DNA from: an uncultured Prevotella sp.
GTDB taxonomy: Bacteria > Bacteroidota > Bacteroidia > Bacteroidales > Bacteroidaceae
Reading direction: 5' to 3'
DNA length: 64,000 nucleotides
Assembly: GCA_944320255.1 (NCBI GenBank)
Contig: CALUGU010000003.1
Span: forward strand, 1-64,000
A model generated the notes under the pieces. It saw only the letters and a list, made by a program, of their open reading frames with translations. It made no database searches and was not told the origin of the DNA. The stretch's first letter is position 1; the number at the start of each line of letters is the position of its first letter. Positions 8,219 to 18,597 of this stretch are shown here, piece by piece. The position numbers were made by a program, and so were the translations under genes.

Positions 8219-8877
8219 GAAAACCCGTCATCAAGAGTATTCCTTATTCGGAATTCAAAGACAATGAGTCTCTTGAGAAGATCGTTGACGAGCTTCACGA
8301 GGGAGGTGTTAATGTAGTGGTAGGTTCTCTTGACAGCATGATCAACTGGGGCCGCAGCAACTCCCTGTGGTCGTTGACGTTCGCGACGAGCTGTTGCGGC
8401 ATCGAGTTCATGGCCGTAGGTTGCGCGCGTTACGATTTCGCCCGCTTCGGCTTCGAGGTTACGCGCAACTCCCCGCGCCAGGCTGACTTGATAATGTGCG
8501 CCGGCACGATTACCCACAAGATGGCCCCGGCCTTCAAGCGTCTGTACGACCAGATGGCCGAGCCGAAATACGTGGTTGCCGTGGGCGGTTGCGCCATTTC
8601 GGGCGGCCCGTTCAAGAGCAGCTACCATGTGGTTAAGGGCATCGGCGAGATTGTGCCCGTGGACGTTTACATCCCAGGGTGCCCTCCGCGTCCGGAAGCC
8701 ATACTGTACGGTATGATGCAGTTGCAGAGAAAAGTCAAGGTGGAGAAGTTCTTTGGCGGTGTGAACCACAAGGAAAAGAAGCCTATAATCGTAGACGGCA
8801 ACATCGACGAGGAGAAGCTGAAGCAGGCTTCGGCTGCCTTGAGCGAGGCCAATGCGGCAGCGTCATCTAACATTTAA
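8209..8877 (+). CDS. nuoB: NADH-quinone oxidoreductase subunit B
   Basis: Peripheral-arm subunit carrying the terminal 4Fe-4S cluster N2 that passes electrons to quinone; 222 residues. Cluster ligands are in SCCGIE, the Cys of VGGCAISGG and PGCPPRPE. The ATG at 8209 is chosen because AAAGGAG lies about 10 nt upstream; an in-frame TTG at 8188 would add seven residues inside nuoA and is less likely. The C-terminus is extended by a charged and Ala-rich tail compared with the E. coli protein. Confidence 0.97.
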   Translation: MEVRKPVIKSIPYSEFKDNESLEKIVDELHEGGVNVVVGSLDSMINWGRSNSLWSLTFATSCCGIEFMAVGCARYDFARFGFEVTRNSPRQADLIMCAGTITHKMAPAFKRLYDQMAEPKYVVAVGGCAISGGPFKSSYHVVKGIGEIVPVDVYIPGCPPRPEAILYGMMQLQRKVKVEKFFGGVNHKEKKPIIVDGNIDEEKLKQASAALSEANAAASSNI

Positions 8878-8888
8878 TATAGGAAGCG

Positions 8889-10457
8889 ATGAAATTAGAA
8901 CACAAAATATTCGAATTGAAGGATTTTGCCACGGAAATGGCAAAACTCAAGAATGAGAAGCATTTTGACTACCTCGTCACGATAGTGGGTGAGGACTTCG
9001 GCGAAGAAGGACTTGGGGCTGTTTACATCCTTGAGAACACCGAGACCCACGAGCGCATGAGTGTTAAGGCTGTGAACGGAGACCGGGACAACGCCTATGT
9101 CCCGACGGTGAGCAACCTGTGGAAAGGCGCGGAAATCTTGGAGCGCGAGGTGTATGACTTCTACGGCGTCAAGTTCCTCGGCAACAAGGATATGCGCCGC
9201 CTGTATCTCAGGTCAGACTTTAAGGGCTTCCCTTTCAGGAAAGACTATGACATGAGCCCTGAGAACAACCAGTACACATTGGAGGACGACCCGGAGCCGG
9301 ATTATACGGTAGAATACAACCTTAACGAGGACGGCCGCATTGTGGAGACGCGCCATAAGCTCTTTACAGATGACGACTATGTGATAAACATCGGCCCGCA
9401 GCACCCTGCCACGCACGGCGTGCTCCGTCTCCAGACGATCCTCGACGGTGAGTATGTCAGGAAGATATACCCGCATTGCGGATACATCCACCGTGGCATA
9501 GAGAAGATGTGCGAGAGTTATACTTATCCGCAGACCTTGGCGTTGACAGACCGTCTTGATTATCTTTCGGCAATGATGAACCGCCACGCCCTCGTTTCTG
9601 TAATCGAGGAAGGTATGGGCATTGAACTGTCAGACCGCATCAAGTACATCCGCACAATTATGGACGAGCTTCAGCGTCTTGATTCGCACATGCTTTATTT
9701 CGGATGCTGCGCCCAAGACCTCGGAGCACTGACGGCCTTCATCTATGGTATGCGTGACCGTGAGCAGGTGCTCAACGTCATGGAGGAGACCACCGGCGGA
9801 CGTCTTATCCAGAATTATTACAGGATAGGCGGTTGCCAGGCCGACATTGATCCGAACTTCGTGAAGAACGTCAAGAAGCTCTGCGAGTACGTTAAGCCGA
9901 TGTTCAAGGAGTACGACGACATCTTCACCGGCAACGTGATACTGCAAAACCGCTTTAAGGGTGTCGGCGTATTATCGAAAGAAGACGCCATTTCATACGG
10001 TTGCACCGGTGGTACGGGACGTGCTTGCGGCTGGCACAACGACGTAAGGAAAAACCATCCATACGATTTGTATGGCAATGTAGACTTCGATGAAATCATT
10101 TACACCAACGGCGATTGCTTCGACCGTTACAAAGTGCGTCTCGATGAGATGCGCCAGAGCGTCCGCATACTTGAGCAACTGATTGACAACATTCCCGAAG
10201 GCGAGTTCTATATCAAGCAGAAACCTATTATCAAGGTGCCCGAAGGAACGTGGTACACAAGTTGTGAGGGAAGCCGTGGTGAAATAGGAGTTTACTTGAG
10301 AAGCGACGGTGGCAAGAGCCCTTGCCGACTGAAGTTCCGCCCGATGGGTCTGCCTCTCGTTTCTGCGATGGACACCATCTGCCGCGGCGAGAAGATTGCC
10401 GACCTTATCGCAATCGGTGCCACGCTCGACTATGTGATACCTGATATTGACAGATAA
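8889..10457 (+). CDS. nuoCD: Fused NADH-quinone oxidoreductase subunits C and D
   Basis: A 522-residue fusion of the two peripheral-arm subunits. Residues about 1-130 are NuoC-like (motif ILEREVYDFYGV and the RRLYLRSDF region); residues about 165-522 are NuoD-like (INIGPQHPATHGVLR, YIHRGIEKM, and the C-terminal DPVMGEVDR-like end, here IPDIDR). It helps form the quinone site with NuoB. The fusion is a known arrangement in several phyla. It lies 11 nt after nuoB. Confidence 0.96.
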   Translation: MKLEHKIFELKDFATEMAKLKNEKHFDYLVTIVGEDFGEEGLGAVYILENTETHERMSVKAVNGDRDNAYVPTVSNLWKGAEILEREVYDFYGVKFLGNKDMRRLYLRSDFKGFPFRKDYDMSPENNQYTLEDDPEPDYTVEYNLNEDGRIVETRHKLFTDDDYVINIGPQHPATHGVLRLQTILDGEYVRKIYPHCGYIHRGIEKMCESYTYPQTLALTDRLDYLSAMMNRHALVSVIEEGMGIELSDRIKYIRTIMDELQRLDSHMLYFGCCAQDLGALTAFIYGMRDREQVLNVMEETTGGRLIQNYYRIGGCQADIDPNFVKNVKKLCEYVKPMFKEYDDIFTGNVILQNRFKGVGVLSKEDAISYGCTGGTGRACGWHNDVRKNHPYDLYGNVDFDEIIYTNGDCFDRYKVRLDEMRQSVRILEQLIDNIPEGEFYIKQKPIIKVPEGTWYTSCEGSRGEIGVYLRSDGGKSPCRLKFRPMGLPLVSAMDTICRGEKIADLIAIGATLDYVIPDIDR

Positions 10458-10598
10458 TATAAAGGTGAGATGGTGAGAAAGTGAGAAGGTGAGAAGGTGA
10501 GAAGGCCGAACGAAGTCAAAGCATTTGTCTTTACTACTTTCCTCCTTAGCTCCTTACTCCTTTACTCCTCTTATTTAATAACTTAAACTTTAAGAAAA
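10458..10598. repeat. Short-period repeat gap inside the nuo operon
   Basis: The 141-nt gap before nuoH begins with tandem GGTGAGAA-like 8-nt units (10463-10505) and ends with C/T-rich CTCCTTTACTCC-like units, which are partly complementary and could pair. No gene is seen. Confidence 0.6.
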
Positions 10599-11681
10599 GT
10601 GTTCGATTTTAGTATAGTAACAACGTGGTTTGACAGTCTGCTCAGGGAAACCCTTGGGTTGGGCAATTTCTTGTCAATCCTTATTGAGTGCGTTATTGTC
10701 GGACTGCTGATTTTGGTGGCTTACGCCTTGTTGGCAATCGCACTCATATATATGGAACGTAAGGTCTGCGCTTTCTTCCAGTGTCGTCTCGGCCCGATGC
10801 GAGTCGGCAAGTGGGGTATATTCCAGGTATTCGCCGATGTGCTTAAGATGCTCATCAAGGAGATTTTCCCGGTTGACAAGGCAGACAAACTCTTGTATGT
10901 AATAGCTCCGTTCCTTGTCATAATAGGCAGTGTAGGCGCGTTTGCGTTCATGCCTTGGAACAAGGGCGCGGAAATTCTTGATTTCAACGTAGGCGTATTC
11001 CTGCTTACAGCCATTTCAAGTATTGGCGTAGTGGGCATATTCCTTGCAGGCTGGAGCTCTAACAACAAGTATTCAGTTGTTTCGGCTATGCGTGGAGCGG
11101 TGCAGATGATTTCATACGAAATGTCACTCTGCCTTTGCCTTATCACCGCAGTGGCTTTGACTGGTACGATGAGCCTTTCTGGCATTGTAGAGGCGCAGAA
11201 CGACGGCTGGCTGATTTTCAAGGGTCACATCCCTGCAATAATCGCATTCTTGGTGTTCCTTGTCGCCGGCAACGCGGAGGCTAACCGCGGTCCGTTCGAC
11301 TTGGCCGAGGCGGAGAGTGAGCTTACAGCTGGTTACCACACTGAGTATTCTGGTATGGGCTTCGGCTTCTTCTACCTTGCCGAGTATCTGAACCTGTTCA
11401 TCATCGCAGGTGTTGCCTCTACTGTGTTCCTCGGCGGTTGGATGCCGCTTCACATCGCAGGCCTTGACGGTTTCAACGCAGTGATGGATTATATTCCAGG
11501 CATTGTGTGGTTCTTGGCCAAGACATTCTTCCTTATCTGGATTTTGCTTTGGATTAAATGGACATATCCCCGTTTGCGTATCGACCAGATATTGAAGCTG
11601 GAATGGAAGTATCTTATGCCTTTGAGCTTGCTCAATCTTGTGATAATGACTATTGTCGTAGCGTTGGGTTGGCATTTCTAA
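10599..11681 (+). CDS. nuoH: NADH-quinone oxidoreductase subunit H
   Basis: Membrane subunit of 360 residues that links the quinone site to the proton-pumping arm. Eight or more hydrophobic helices are visible, and the conserved loops [14 protein letters not shown] near 50 and [21 protein letters not shown] near 230 are intact. A GTG start at 10599 is used since no in-frame ATG precedes this sequence; AAGAAAAG upstream is only a weak ribosome site, as is usual in the phylum. Confidence 0.96.
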   Translation: MFDFSIVTTWFDSLLRETLGLGNFLSILIECVIVGLLILVAYALLAIALIYMERKVCAFFQCRLGPMRVGKWGIFQVFADVLKMLIKEIFPVDKADKLLYVIAPFLVIIGSVGAFAFMPWNKGAEILDFNVGVFLLTAISSIGVVGIFLAGWSSNNKYSVVSAMRGAVQMISYEMSLCLCLITAVALTGTMSLSGIVEAQNDGWLIFKGHIPAIIAFLVFLVAGNAEANRGPFDLAEAESELTAGYHTEYSGMGFGFFYLAEYLNLFIIAGVASTVFLGGWMPLHIAGLDGFNAVMDYIPGIVWFLAKTFFLIWILLWIKWTYPRLRIDQILKLEWKYLMPLSLLNLVIMTIVVALGWHF

Positions 11682-11716
11682 AAAGGTAAAATGTGTTTAA
11701 ACATTGAATACGTTTA

Positions 11717-12250
11717 ATGATGGAAGATAATAACAAATCATATTTCGGCGGAATAAAAGACGGGCTGAAGTCTTTGGCTACAGGGCTTGGGGTTACTTTC
11801 CGTGAGTATCTCACAAAGAAAGTGACAGAGCAGTATCCGGAGAACAGGAAGACCACGTTGCACGTTTCGCCGCGTCACCGCGGCAGGCTTATAATGCCGC
11901 AAGACGCAGAGGGCAATAACAAGTGTATTGCTTGCAAACTTTGCGAAATGGCTTGTCCGAATGGTACGATTAAAGTCGTATCAAAGATGGTTGAGGCAGA
12001 GGACGGAAAGAAAAAACGTGTGCTCGAAGACTATATTTACGACTTGGGTGAATGTATGTTTTGTGAGTTGTGCGTCAATGCTTGTCCCCATGACGCAATC
12101 AAGTTTGTCAATGATTTTGAGAATGCGACGTTTAGCCGTGGCAGTCTTGTGCAGCATCTCAATAAGGAAAAGTTTGAGACTCCGCTGCCTAATTTGACAG
12201 ACGGCGGTGCGCCTCTTGAAATAGGCAAGTTCAATACTGGTATAAAATAA
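11717..12250 (+). CDS. nuoI: NADH-quinone oxidoreductase subunit I (two 4Fe-4S ferredoxin)
   Basis: Peripheral-arm electron carrier of 177 residues. Two complete ferredoxin motifs are present: Cys70/73/76/80 (CIACKLCEMAC) and Cys113/116/119/123 (CMFCELCVNAC). With nuoEFG absent, electrons must enter through another donor, and this subunit is the likely entry side. ATG codons at 11717 and 11720 are both possible starts. Confidence 0.96.
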   Translation: MMEDNNKSYFGGIKDGLKSLATGLGVTFREYLTKKVTEQYPENRKTTLHVSPRHRGRLIMPQDAEGNNKCIACKLCEMACPNGTIKVVSKMVEAEDGKKKRVLEDYIYDLGECMFCELCVNACPHDAIKFVNDFENATFSRGSLVQHLNKEKFETPLPNLTDGGAPLEIGKFNTGIK

Positions 12251-12266
12251 AAAGGAGAACGTGAAT

Positions 12267-12782
12267 ATGGCTAATATGGTAATGTTTTTTATTCTCGCCG
12301 TCGTCATACTCGGCTCTGCCGTGATGTGTGTGATGACCAAGCGGATAATGAGGGCGGCCACTTTCCTGTTGTTCGTTCTCTTGGGTGTGGCTGGCTTATA
12401 TTTCCTGCTTGATTATACGTTCTTGGGCGCAGCCCAAATCAGTGTGTATGCAGGAGGTATAACCATGATTTACATTTTTGCCATCCAACTTGTAAGCAAG
12501 CGCACGCTTCAGGGTCTTGTAGAGCGTTTCAAGGGAAGTCGCGTGGCTTTTGGTGCTTTGATGGCCTTGGTCGGACTTGTTACGGTTGTGGCGGTTTTTC
12601 TCAAGAACAAGTTTATTGATATGTCAATGCAGATGGCAGACGCAGAGGTGCCGATGAACGTAATAGGCAATACGCTTATGGGTTCGGAGAAGTACCAGTA
12701 TGTGTTGCCGTTCGAGTTCATTTCAGTATTCTTGCTTGCATGTATTATTGGTGGAATTGTAATTTCAAGAAAGGATAAATAA
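12267..12782 (+). CDS. nuoJ: NADH-quinone oxidoreductase subunit J
   Basis: Membrane subunit of 171 residues with five hydrophobic helices; the family pattern LG..QISVYAGGITMIYIFAI near 55 is present. The ATG at 12267 is preferred over the GTG at 12261 because AAAGGAGA ends about 8 nt before it. Four nt separate it from nuoK. Confidence 0.94.
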   Translation: MANMVMFFILAVVILGSAVMCVMTKRIMRAATFLLFVLLGVAGLYFLLDYTFLGAAQISVYAGGITMIYIFAIQLVSKRTLQGLVERFKGSRVAFGALMALVGLVTVVAVFLKNKFIDMSMQMADAEVPMNVIGNTLMGSEKYQYVLPFEFISVFLLACIIGGIVISRKDK

Positions 12783-12785
12783 GCT

Positions 12786-13094
12786 ATGGTACCAGTTGAA
12801 TATTTCTTTGTGCTTTCAGCGCTATTGTTTTTCATTGGCGTTTTCGGTTTCGTCACAAGGCGCAACTTGATAGCCATGCTTATATCCGTGGAGTTGATAC
12901 TCAATTCCGTAGATATTAATTTCGCGGCTTTCAACCGTCTTCTTTTCCCCGGTCAGTTTGAGGGATTTTTCTTCACGTTGTTCAGTATTGGCGTGAGTGC
13001 GGCGGAGACAGCTGTTGCCGTGGCTATTATTATTAACGTTTACCGCAATTTCCACAGTGACCAGGTGAACTGTATTGAAAACATGAAAAATTAA
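12786..13094 (+). CDS. nuoK: NADH-quinone oxidoreductase subunit K
   Basis: Small antiporter-like membrane subunit of 102 residues with three helices. The two conserved intramembrane Glu residues are visible in MLISVELILN near 36 and SAAETAVAVAI near 72. It sits between nuoJ and nuoL with gaps of only a few nt. Confidence 0.96.
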   Translation: MVPVEYFFVLSALLFFIGVFGFVTRRNLIAMLISVELILNSVDINFAAFNRLLFPGQFEGFFFTLFSIGVSAAETAVAVAIIINVYRNFHSDQVNCIENMKN

Positions 13095-13100
13095 TGGATT

Positions 13101-15080
13101 ATGGATTATAGTTATGTATTTTTAATACTCTTGTTGCCTGCAATCACTTTTGTGTTGTTGGGGTTGGCCGGCATGAAGATGTCGCATAAGACAGCAGGTC
13201 TTATCGGCACTTGTTCGCTCGCCATCGTGACAGTGCTGTGTTATTATACGGCTTTTGAGTATTTCTTGGTACAAGGGCGTGATGTCGCTACTGGACTTTA
13301 TCCTACGAAGACCGTGTTTGACATCACTTGGCTGAAGTTTTCCGAACTTCTCACTTTTAACATAGGCTTCCGAATTACACCGATTTCCGCTATGATGCTT
13401 ATTGTCATTTCGACGGTTAGCTTTATGGTGCATATCTATTCGTTCGGATATATGCACGGCGAAAAGGGTTTCCAGCGTTATTACGCTTTCTTAAGCCTTT
13501 TCACGATGTCGATGCTTGGGCTTGTCGTTGCAACGAACATTTTCCAGATGTATCTTTTCTGGGAGCTTGTGGGTGTAAGCTCATATCTGTTGATTGGTTT
13601 TTATTATCCGTTGCACGCGGCGGTTGCTGCGTCAAAGAAGGCGTTTATCGTTACCCGATTTGCAGACTTGTTCTTCCTCGTAGGTATATTGTTCTACAGT
13701 TTCTATGTCGGGACATTCAATTACGACCTCACTGTTATGCCTGAAGCCCAGATGGGTGCGCTTCAGCAGGCTGGATGGATTATGCCTACGGCGTTGTTCC
13801 TTATGTTTATCGGCGGTGCCGGTAAGAGTGCGATGTTCCCGTTGCACATCTGGTTGCCTGATGCAATGGAAGGCCCTACGCCTGTCAGTGCATTGATTCA
13901 CGCCGCTACGATGGTTGTGGCCGGTGTTTATCTTGTTGCCAGCCTGTTCCCGTTGTTTGTTGAGTTTGCTCCACAGGCATTGCATTGGGTTGCATATATT
14001 GCAGCATTCACTGCGTTTTATGCCGCTGCTGTTGCTTGCTGCCAGAGCGACATCAAGCGCGTGCTTGCCTTCTCAACGATTTCTCAGATCGGCTTTATGC
14101 TCGTTGCACTTGGTGTTTGTATGCCAGACCCCGAACTCGGCAAGGTTGCGATGACTGAGGAATATGCCGACGTTAACGGACTTGGATATATGGCCGGAAT
14201 GTATCATTTGTTCACCCACGCCATGTTCAAGGCTTGCTTGTTCCTCGGTGCCGGTTGTATCATCCATGCTGTACACTCGAATGAGAAAATGTATATGGGC
14301 GGTTTGCGCAAGTATATGCCTGTCACCCATTGGACTTTCCTCATTTCATGCCTTGCGATTGCCGGCATACCGTTCTTCTCCGGTTTCTGCTCAAAAGACG
14401 AGATACTTGTTGCTTGCTACAACTTCTCTCCGATAATGGGCGTTGTGATGAGCGGCATTGCGGCTATGACGGCCTTCTATATGTTCCGTCTGTATTATTC
14501 GATATTCTGGGGCAAGAGCTATTACGAGACTCACAAGGCCGAGGGGGCACACCAGCCCCATGAGGCTCCGTCTACAATGACGATACCTTTGATTGTTTTG
14601 TCAGCCATAACGTTGCTTGTCGGAATATTCGGCACGTTGCACATATTTGAGTTCGGCGAGTTTGTTTCTGCCAACGGAATAGGTTTTGGCACACACACGA
14701 ATTGGACCGTGGCGGCGTCGAGCACTATTCTCGCTATTTGCGGCATTGCCCTTGCCACATATATGTATAAAGGTGAGGAAACGCCTGTTGCCGATATGTT
14801 GGCCAAGAAATTCCCGCGCTTGCACGAGGCAGCTTACCGCCGTTTCTATCTTGATGAAGTGTGGATGTTCGTCACCCACAAGATCATCTTCCGTTGTGTC
14901 AGCCGTCCTTTGGCTTGGTTCGACCGTCACGTTGTCGATGGAGCAATGAACTTTATGGCATGGGGCGCCAACGAAGGTGGTGAGAGCATCCGCGGCTGGC
15001 AGAGCGGAGATGTGCGCCAGTATGCGGTATGGTTCCTCACGGGCACTATTGCGTTAGTCTTGATATGTATATGTCTATAA
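13101..15080 (+). CDS. nuoL: NADH-quinone oxidoreductase subunit L
   Basis: Distal proton-pumping subunit of 659 residues. The antiporter core contains the Glu of FLFWELVGVSSYLLIG near 153, the Lys helix of GGAGKSAMFPLHIWLPDAMEGPTP-type sequence near 240, and HA.FKACLFLGAG near 375. The long C-terminal lateral helix region typical of NuoL is present (to 659). The start at 13101 follows nuoK after 6 nt. Confidence 0.97.
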   Translation: MDYSYVFLILLLPAITFVLLGLAGMKMSHKTAGLIGTCSLAIVTVLCYYTAFEYFLVQGRDVATGLYPTKTVFDITWLKFSELLTFNIGFRITPISAMMLIVISTVSFMVHIYSFGYMHGEKGFQRYYAFLSLFTMSMLGLVVATNIFQMYLFWELVGVSSYLLIGFYYPLHAAVAASKKAFIVTRFADLFFLVGILFYSFYVGTFNYDLTVMPEAQMGALQQAGWIMPTALFLMFIGGAGKSAMFPLHIWLPDAMEGPTPVSALIHAATMVVAGVYLVASLFPLFVEFAPQALHWVAYIAAFTAFYAAAVACCQSDIKRVLAFSTISQIGFMLVALGVCMPDPELGKVAMTEEYADVNGLGYMAGMYHLFTHAMFKACLFLGAGCIIHAVHSNEKMYMGGLRKYMPVTHWTFLISCLAIAGIPFFSGFCSKDEILVACYNFSPIMGVVMSGIAAMTAFYMFRLYYSIFWGKSYYETHKAEGAHQPHEAPSTMTIPLIVLSAITLLVGIFGTLHIFEFGEFVSANGIGFGTHTNWTVAASSTILAICGIALATYMYKGEETPVADMLAKKFPRLHEAAYRRFYLDEVWMFVTHKIIFRCVSRPLAWFDRHVVDGAMNFMAWGANEGGESIRGWQSGDVRQYAVWFLTGTIALVLICICL

Positions 15081-15095
15081 AAGAAAACCGGTAAA

Positions 15096-16601
15096 ATGAG
15101 TATATTAAGTTTATTTGTAGTTATTCCCGCACTGATGCTGCTCGGCCTTTGGCTGGCCCGCAATCTCAATCAGGTGCGCGGTGTGATGGTTGCAGGGTCG
15201 TCTTGCCTGTTGCTTCTGTCAATATGGTTGACTGTCACGTTCATTCAGATGCGTGCAGCAGGCAACAATGCCGAGATGCTTTTTACTGACAGCATACCTT
15301 GGTTCGAGCCTTTGAATATCGAGTATGCAGTCGGTGTAGACGGTATTTCGGTCGTAATGTTGCTTTTGTCGAGCATAATCGTTTTCACGGGAACGTTCGC
15401 CTCTTGGCAGCTCAAACCTCTTACGAAAGAGTATTTCCTTTGGTTTACGCTGTTGAGCACAGGTGTTTACGGCTTCTTCATAACGATAGACATGTTCACT
15501 ATGTTCATGTTCTATGAGGTTGCTCTTATTCCTATGTACTTGCTTATCGGCGTGTGGGGTAGTGGCCATAAGGAGTATTCAGCCATGAAGCTGACCCTTA
15601 TGCTTATGGGTGGTTCCGCTTTGCTCATCCTCGGCATCCTCGGCATTTATTTCGGAAGCGGAGCTACGACGATGAATGTCCTTGAGATAGCGCAGATGCA
15701 CAACATCCCTGTTGACATGCAGAAAGTGTTCTTCCCGTTTGTCTTCATTGGTTTCGGTGTTCTTGGAGCATTGTTCCCGTTCCACACATGGAGCCCCGAC
15801 GGTCACGCTTCCGCGCCTACCGCCGTGTCTATGCTCCATGCCGGAGTGTTGATGAAGCTCGGAGGTTACGGATGTTTCCGTATCGCGATGTTCCTTCTGC
15901 CTGACGCAGCCCACGAACTGGCATGGATATTCCTCATCCTTACCACCATCTCTGTGGTCTACGGTGCGCTGTCGGCTTGCGTCCAGACCGACTTGAAGTA
16001 TATCAACGCTTATTCTTCAGTGTCTCACTGCGGTCTTGTGCTTTTTGCTTTGCTTATGATGACAAAGACAGCTTGCACGGGCGCAATACTCCAGATGCTT
16101 TCCCACGGACTTATGACGGCCCTCTTCTTCGCCCTTATCGGTATGATTTACGGCCGCACCCACACCCGTGATGTGCGTCAGCTGGGCGGTTTGATGAAGA
16201 TTATGCCGTTCCTCAGCGTCGGCTATGTCGTTGCCGGTTTGGCCAACCTGGGCTTGCCCGGCTTCTCTGGCTTCGTTGCCGAGATGACGATTTTCGTCGG
16301 TTCGTTCGCCAACAACGACGTGTTCCACCGCACGGCTACGATAATTGCTTGTACAAGTATTGTTGTCACGGCGGTTTACATCTTGCGCGTTGTCGGCAAG
16401 ATACTTTATGGCAAGGTTGCCGATCCTCATTATGAGACGCTTACCGACGCCACTTGGGACGAGCGTGTAGCCGTCTGCTGCCTGATTTTCTGTGTGGCCG
16501 GCCTCGGTATCGCTCCGCTTTGGGCGAGCGAAGTCATCGACAACGCCCTCGTGCCCATCCTTGACCATATCAACAATGTTTCAGCAATAGCGGCAATATG
16601 A
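15096..16601 (+). CDS. nuoM: NADH-quinone oxidoreductase subunit M
   Basis: Proton-pumping antiporter-like subunit of 501 residues. Conserved membrane Glu in MFMFYEVALIPMYLLIG near 140, GFGVLGALFPFHTWSPDGH near 225 and SVSHCGLV near 310 are all present. It follows nuoL after 15 nt; about 14 hydrophobic helices can be counted. Confidence 0.97.
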   Translation: MSILSLFVVIPALMLLGLWLARNLNQVRGVMVAGSSCLLLLSIWLTVTFIQMRAAGNNAEMLFTDSIPWFEPLNIEYAVGVDGISVVMLLLSSIIVFTGTFASWQLKPLTKEYFLWFTLLSTGVYGFFITIDMFTMFMFYEVALIPMYLLIGVWGSGHKEYSAMKLTLMLMGGSALLILGILGIYFGSGATTMNVLEIAQMHNIPVDMQKVFFPFVFIGFGVLGALFPFHTWSPDGHASAPTAVSMLHAGVLMKLGGYGCFRIAMFLLPDAAHELAWIFLILTTISVVYGALSACVQTDLKYINAYSSVSHCGLVLFALLMMTKTACTGAILQMLSHGLMTALFFALIGMIYGRTHTRDVRQLGGLMKIMPFLSVGYVVAGLANLGLPGFSGFVAEMTIFVGSFANNDVFHRTATIIACTSIVVTAVYILRVVGKILYGKVADPHYETLTDATWDERVAVCCLIFCVAGLGIAPLWASEVIDNALVPILDHINNVSAIAAI

Positions 16602-16747
16602 TGAAAGCAGACAAGCAAACAAGTTACAAGCAGACAAGGCCTGCTCCTTTGGCACTTGCTTGTTTGTAGACTCGGAATAACGCCAGGAAGGCTAACGCCC
16701 TTGTCGCTTGTTTGCTTGTTGACTTGTCACTATAAAAAATTAGAACA
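16602..16747. repeat. Inverted short-period repeats between nuoM and nuoN
   Basis: The gap carries units like ACAAGCAGAC on the left and GCTTGTTTGCTTGT on the right. A perfect 13-bp pair (16611-16623 with 16707-16719) can form a hairpin enclosing most of the gap. No gene is seen. Similar units occur around dnaN. Confidence 0.6.
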
Positions 16748-18184
16748 ATGAATTACAGTCAATTTTTAAACATGATACCGGAAGCCACGCTGATGGCTAT
16801 CCTTATAATCGTCTTCATTGCCGATTTCGCTTCGTCGCGCAAGGATGAGCGTAAGTGGTTCAATCCGCTCGTTTGCCTGTTGATGTTTGTGCAGGTGGTT
16901 GTCAGTGCCGTACCGCAAGACCCCACCACCGCTTTCGGCGGGATGTATGTCACCACGTCGGCTGTCAACGTTATGAAGACCATCCTTGCTGCCGGCACGC
17001 TTATCGTGCTCATCCAGAGCCGCAAGTGGCTTAGCCGCCCTGACACGGCTTTCAAGGAAGGCGAGTTCTACATGCTTGTCATTTCAACCTTGCTTGGTAT
17101 GAATATGATGATGAGTTCAGGTCACTTCCTTATGTTCTATCTCGGCCTTGAGATGGCGTCAGTGCCTATGGCCTGCCTTGTCGCCCTTGACAAGTACCGC
17201 CACAACTCCGCAGAGGGAGCTGCCAAGTTCATCCTTACGGCAACGTTCTCAAGCGGTGTGATGCTTTACGGCATATCGTTCCTTTATGGAGCGGCCGGCA
17301 CGCTCTATTTCGATGATGTCGCCGCAGTGCTGTCTGCCAAGCAGCACCTTACCATGAGCATTATGGGCATGGTGTTCTTCTTCAGCGGCCTCGGCTTCAA
17401 GATCAGCCTTGTGCCCTTCCACTTCTGGACTGCCGACGCTTACCAAGGCGCGCCGACTACGGTTACGGGTTATCTTAGCGTAATATCTAAGGGTGCCGCT
17501 GCTTTCACGCTGATGGCCATCCTGATGAAAGTGTTTGCGCCGATGACGGAATATTGGACCCATGTTCTTTATATCCTCGTTGTTCTGACAATCACCGTCG
17601 GCAACCTTTTCGCCATCCGCCAGAAGGATCTCAAGCGTTTCATGGCCTTTAGCTCCATCTCGCAGGCCGGTTACATCATGCTCGCCGTCATTGGCGACAG
17701 TGCCATGGGCGTAGCCGCCTTGTCTTACTACGTGCTCGTTTACGTAGTCGCTAACCTCGCCGTCTTCGCTGTGATCAGCGTTGTCGAGGAGAACAACGGC
17801 GGAGTTACAGACATGGATGCCTATAACGGACTTTATTCTACCAACCCCAAGCTCTCGCTCCTGATGACGTTCGCGCTGTTCTCCCTGGCCGGCATCCCGC
17901 CGTTCGCCGGAATGTTCAGCAAGTTCTTCGTCTTCATGGCGGCAGCCCAGGAGGGTTCACCTCTTACTTACCTTGTTGTGTTCATCGCCTTGGTAAATAC
18001 CGTAGTGAGCCTTTACTACTATCTGCTCATCGTCAAGGCTATGTACATCAAGCACTCCGATACGCCCCTGCCTACTTTCAAGAGCGACGCCAACACCAAG
18101 CTCGCCCTTGCCATCTGTACTGCGGGCATTCTCCTTTTCGGAGTTTGCAGTTTCTTCTACGACTGGATAGAGCTTGCCGCCTGA
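16748..18184 (+). CDS. nuoN: NADH-quinone oxidoreductase subunit N
   Basis: Proton-pumping antiporter-like subunit of 478 residues and last gene of the operon. Visible motifs are [17 protein letters not shown] near 130 with the key Glu, [22 protein letters not shown] near 220 and [11 protein letters not shown] near 305. A terminator follows after about 30 nt. Confidence 0.97.
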   Translation: MNYSQFLNMIPEATLMAILIIVFIADFASSRKDERKWFNPLVCLLMFVQVVVSAVPQDPTTAFGGMYVTTSAVNVMKTILAAGTLIVLIQSRKWLSRPDTAFKEGEFYMLVISTLLGMNMMMSSGHFLMFYLGLEMASVPMACLVALDKYRHNSAEGAAKFILTATFSSGVMLYGISFLYGAAGTLYFDDVAAVLSAKQHLTMSIMGMVFFFSGLGFKISLVPFHFWTADAYQGAPTTVTGYLSVISKGAAAFTLMAILMKVFAPMTEYWTHVLYILVVLTITVGNLFAIRQKDLKRFMAFSSISQAGYIMLAVIGDSAMGVAALSYYVLVYVVANLAVFAVISVVEENNGGVTDMDAYNGLYSTNPKLSLLMTFALFSLAGIPPFAGMFSKFFVFMAAAQEGSPLTYLVVFIALVNTVVSLYYYLLIVKAMYIKHSDTPLPTFKSDANTKLALAICTAGILLFGVCSFFYDWIELAA

Positions 18185-18215
18185 TGTAATATAAATAAGG
18201 TATAGATTTTTTAAT

Positions 18216-18251
18216 GGCAGACAAGGTGCATAAGCCTTGCCTGCCTTTTTT
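18216..18251 (+). terminator. Terminator of the nuo operon
   Basis: An 11-bp stem with one mismatch (GGCAGACAAGG at 18216-18226 with 18235-18245) is followed by six or more T. It ends the nuo transcript. Confidence 0.85.
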
Positions 18252-18384
18252 TGTTTTATGGCAATCCAAAAATAATCACAAATCTTATTTGGGTTGAACC
18301 CAATTCATTGGATTTGGACAAGATGTTTGGAGGGTATTACTGAAAAAGCAAAATTTTGGCTTATTTAATTATAATTCTGCGGAT

Positions 18385-18472
18385 GACCGTTATTTGTCGT
18401 CCAATTTGCCGTTATTTGCAATGTTGTTTGCCGTCGTTCAGGCTGCAATTTGCGGCTTTTTGTAAGTCTGTT
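18385..18472 (+). repeat. 22-bp periodic array, locus 2 (four units)
   Basis: Four 22-nt units start at 18385, 18407, 18429 and 18451. The first two share CCGTTATTTG; all four begin with (T/G)(G/A)C(C/G)G and three end in TT preceded by A or G. The core matches the GCCGTTATT word of the arrays at 40 and 53 kb. Confidence 0.6.
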
Positions 18473-18564
18473 CATAACTTCCTGATTATCATTGTTATAC
18501 GTATGGCAACCCCTATACTGGCAATTTGATATTTTATTAATTTTATTTAAAAGCATCTTGAATG

Positions 18565-18597
18565 TTTGCCAAGTTCCATTGATATTTGCTATATTTG
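18565..18597 (+). promoter_or_regulatory. Promoter of the fimbrial operon
   Basis: TTTG at 18565-18568 and TATATTTG at 18590-18597 are 21 nt apart, a close fit to the Bacteroidota consensus. It is the only strong promoter seen before the fimbrial genes. Confidence 0.65.
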
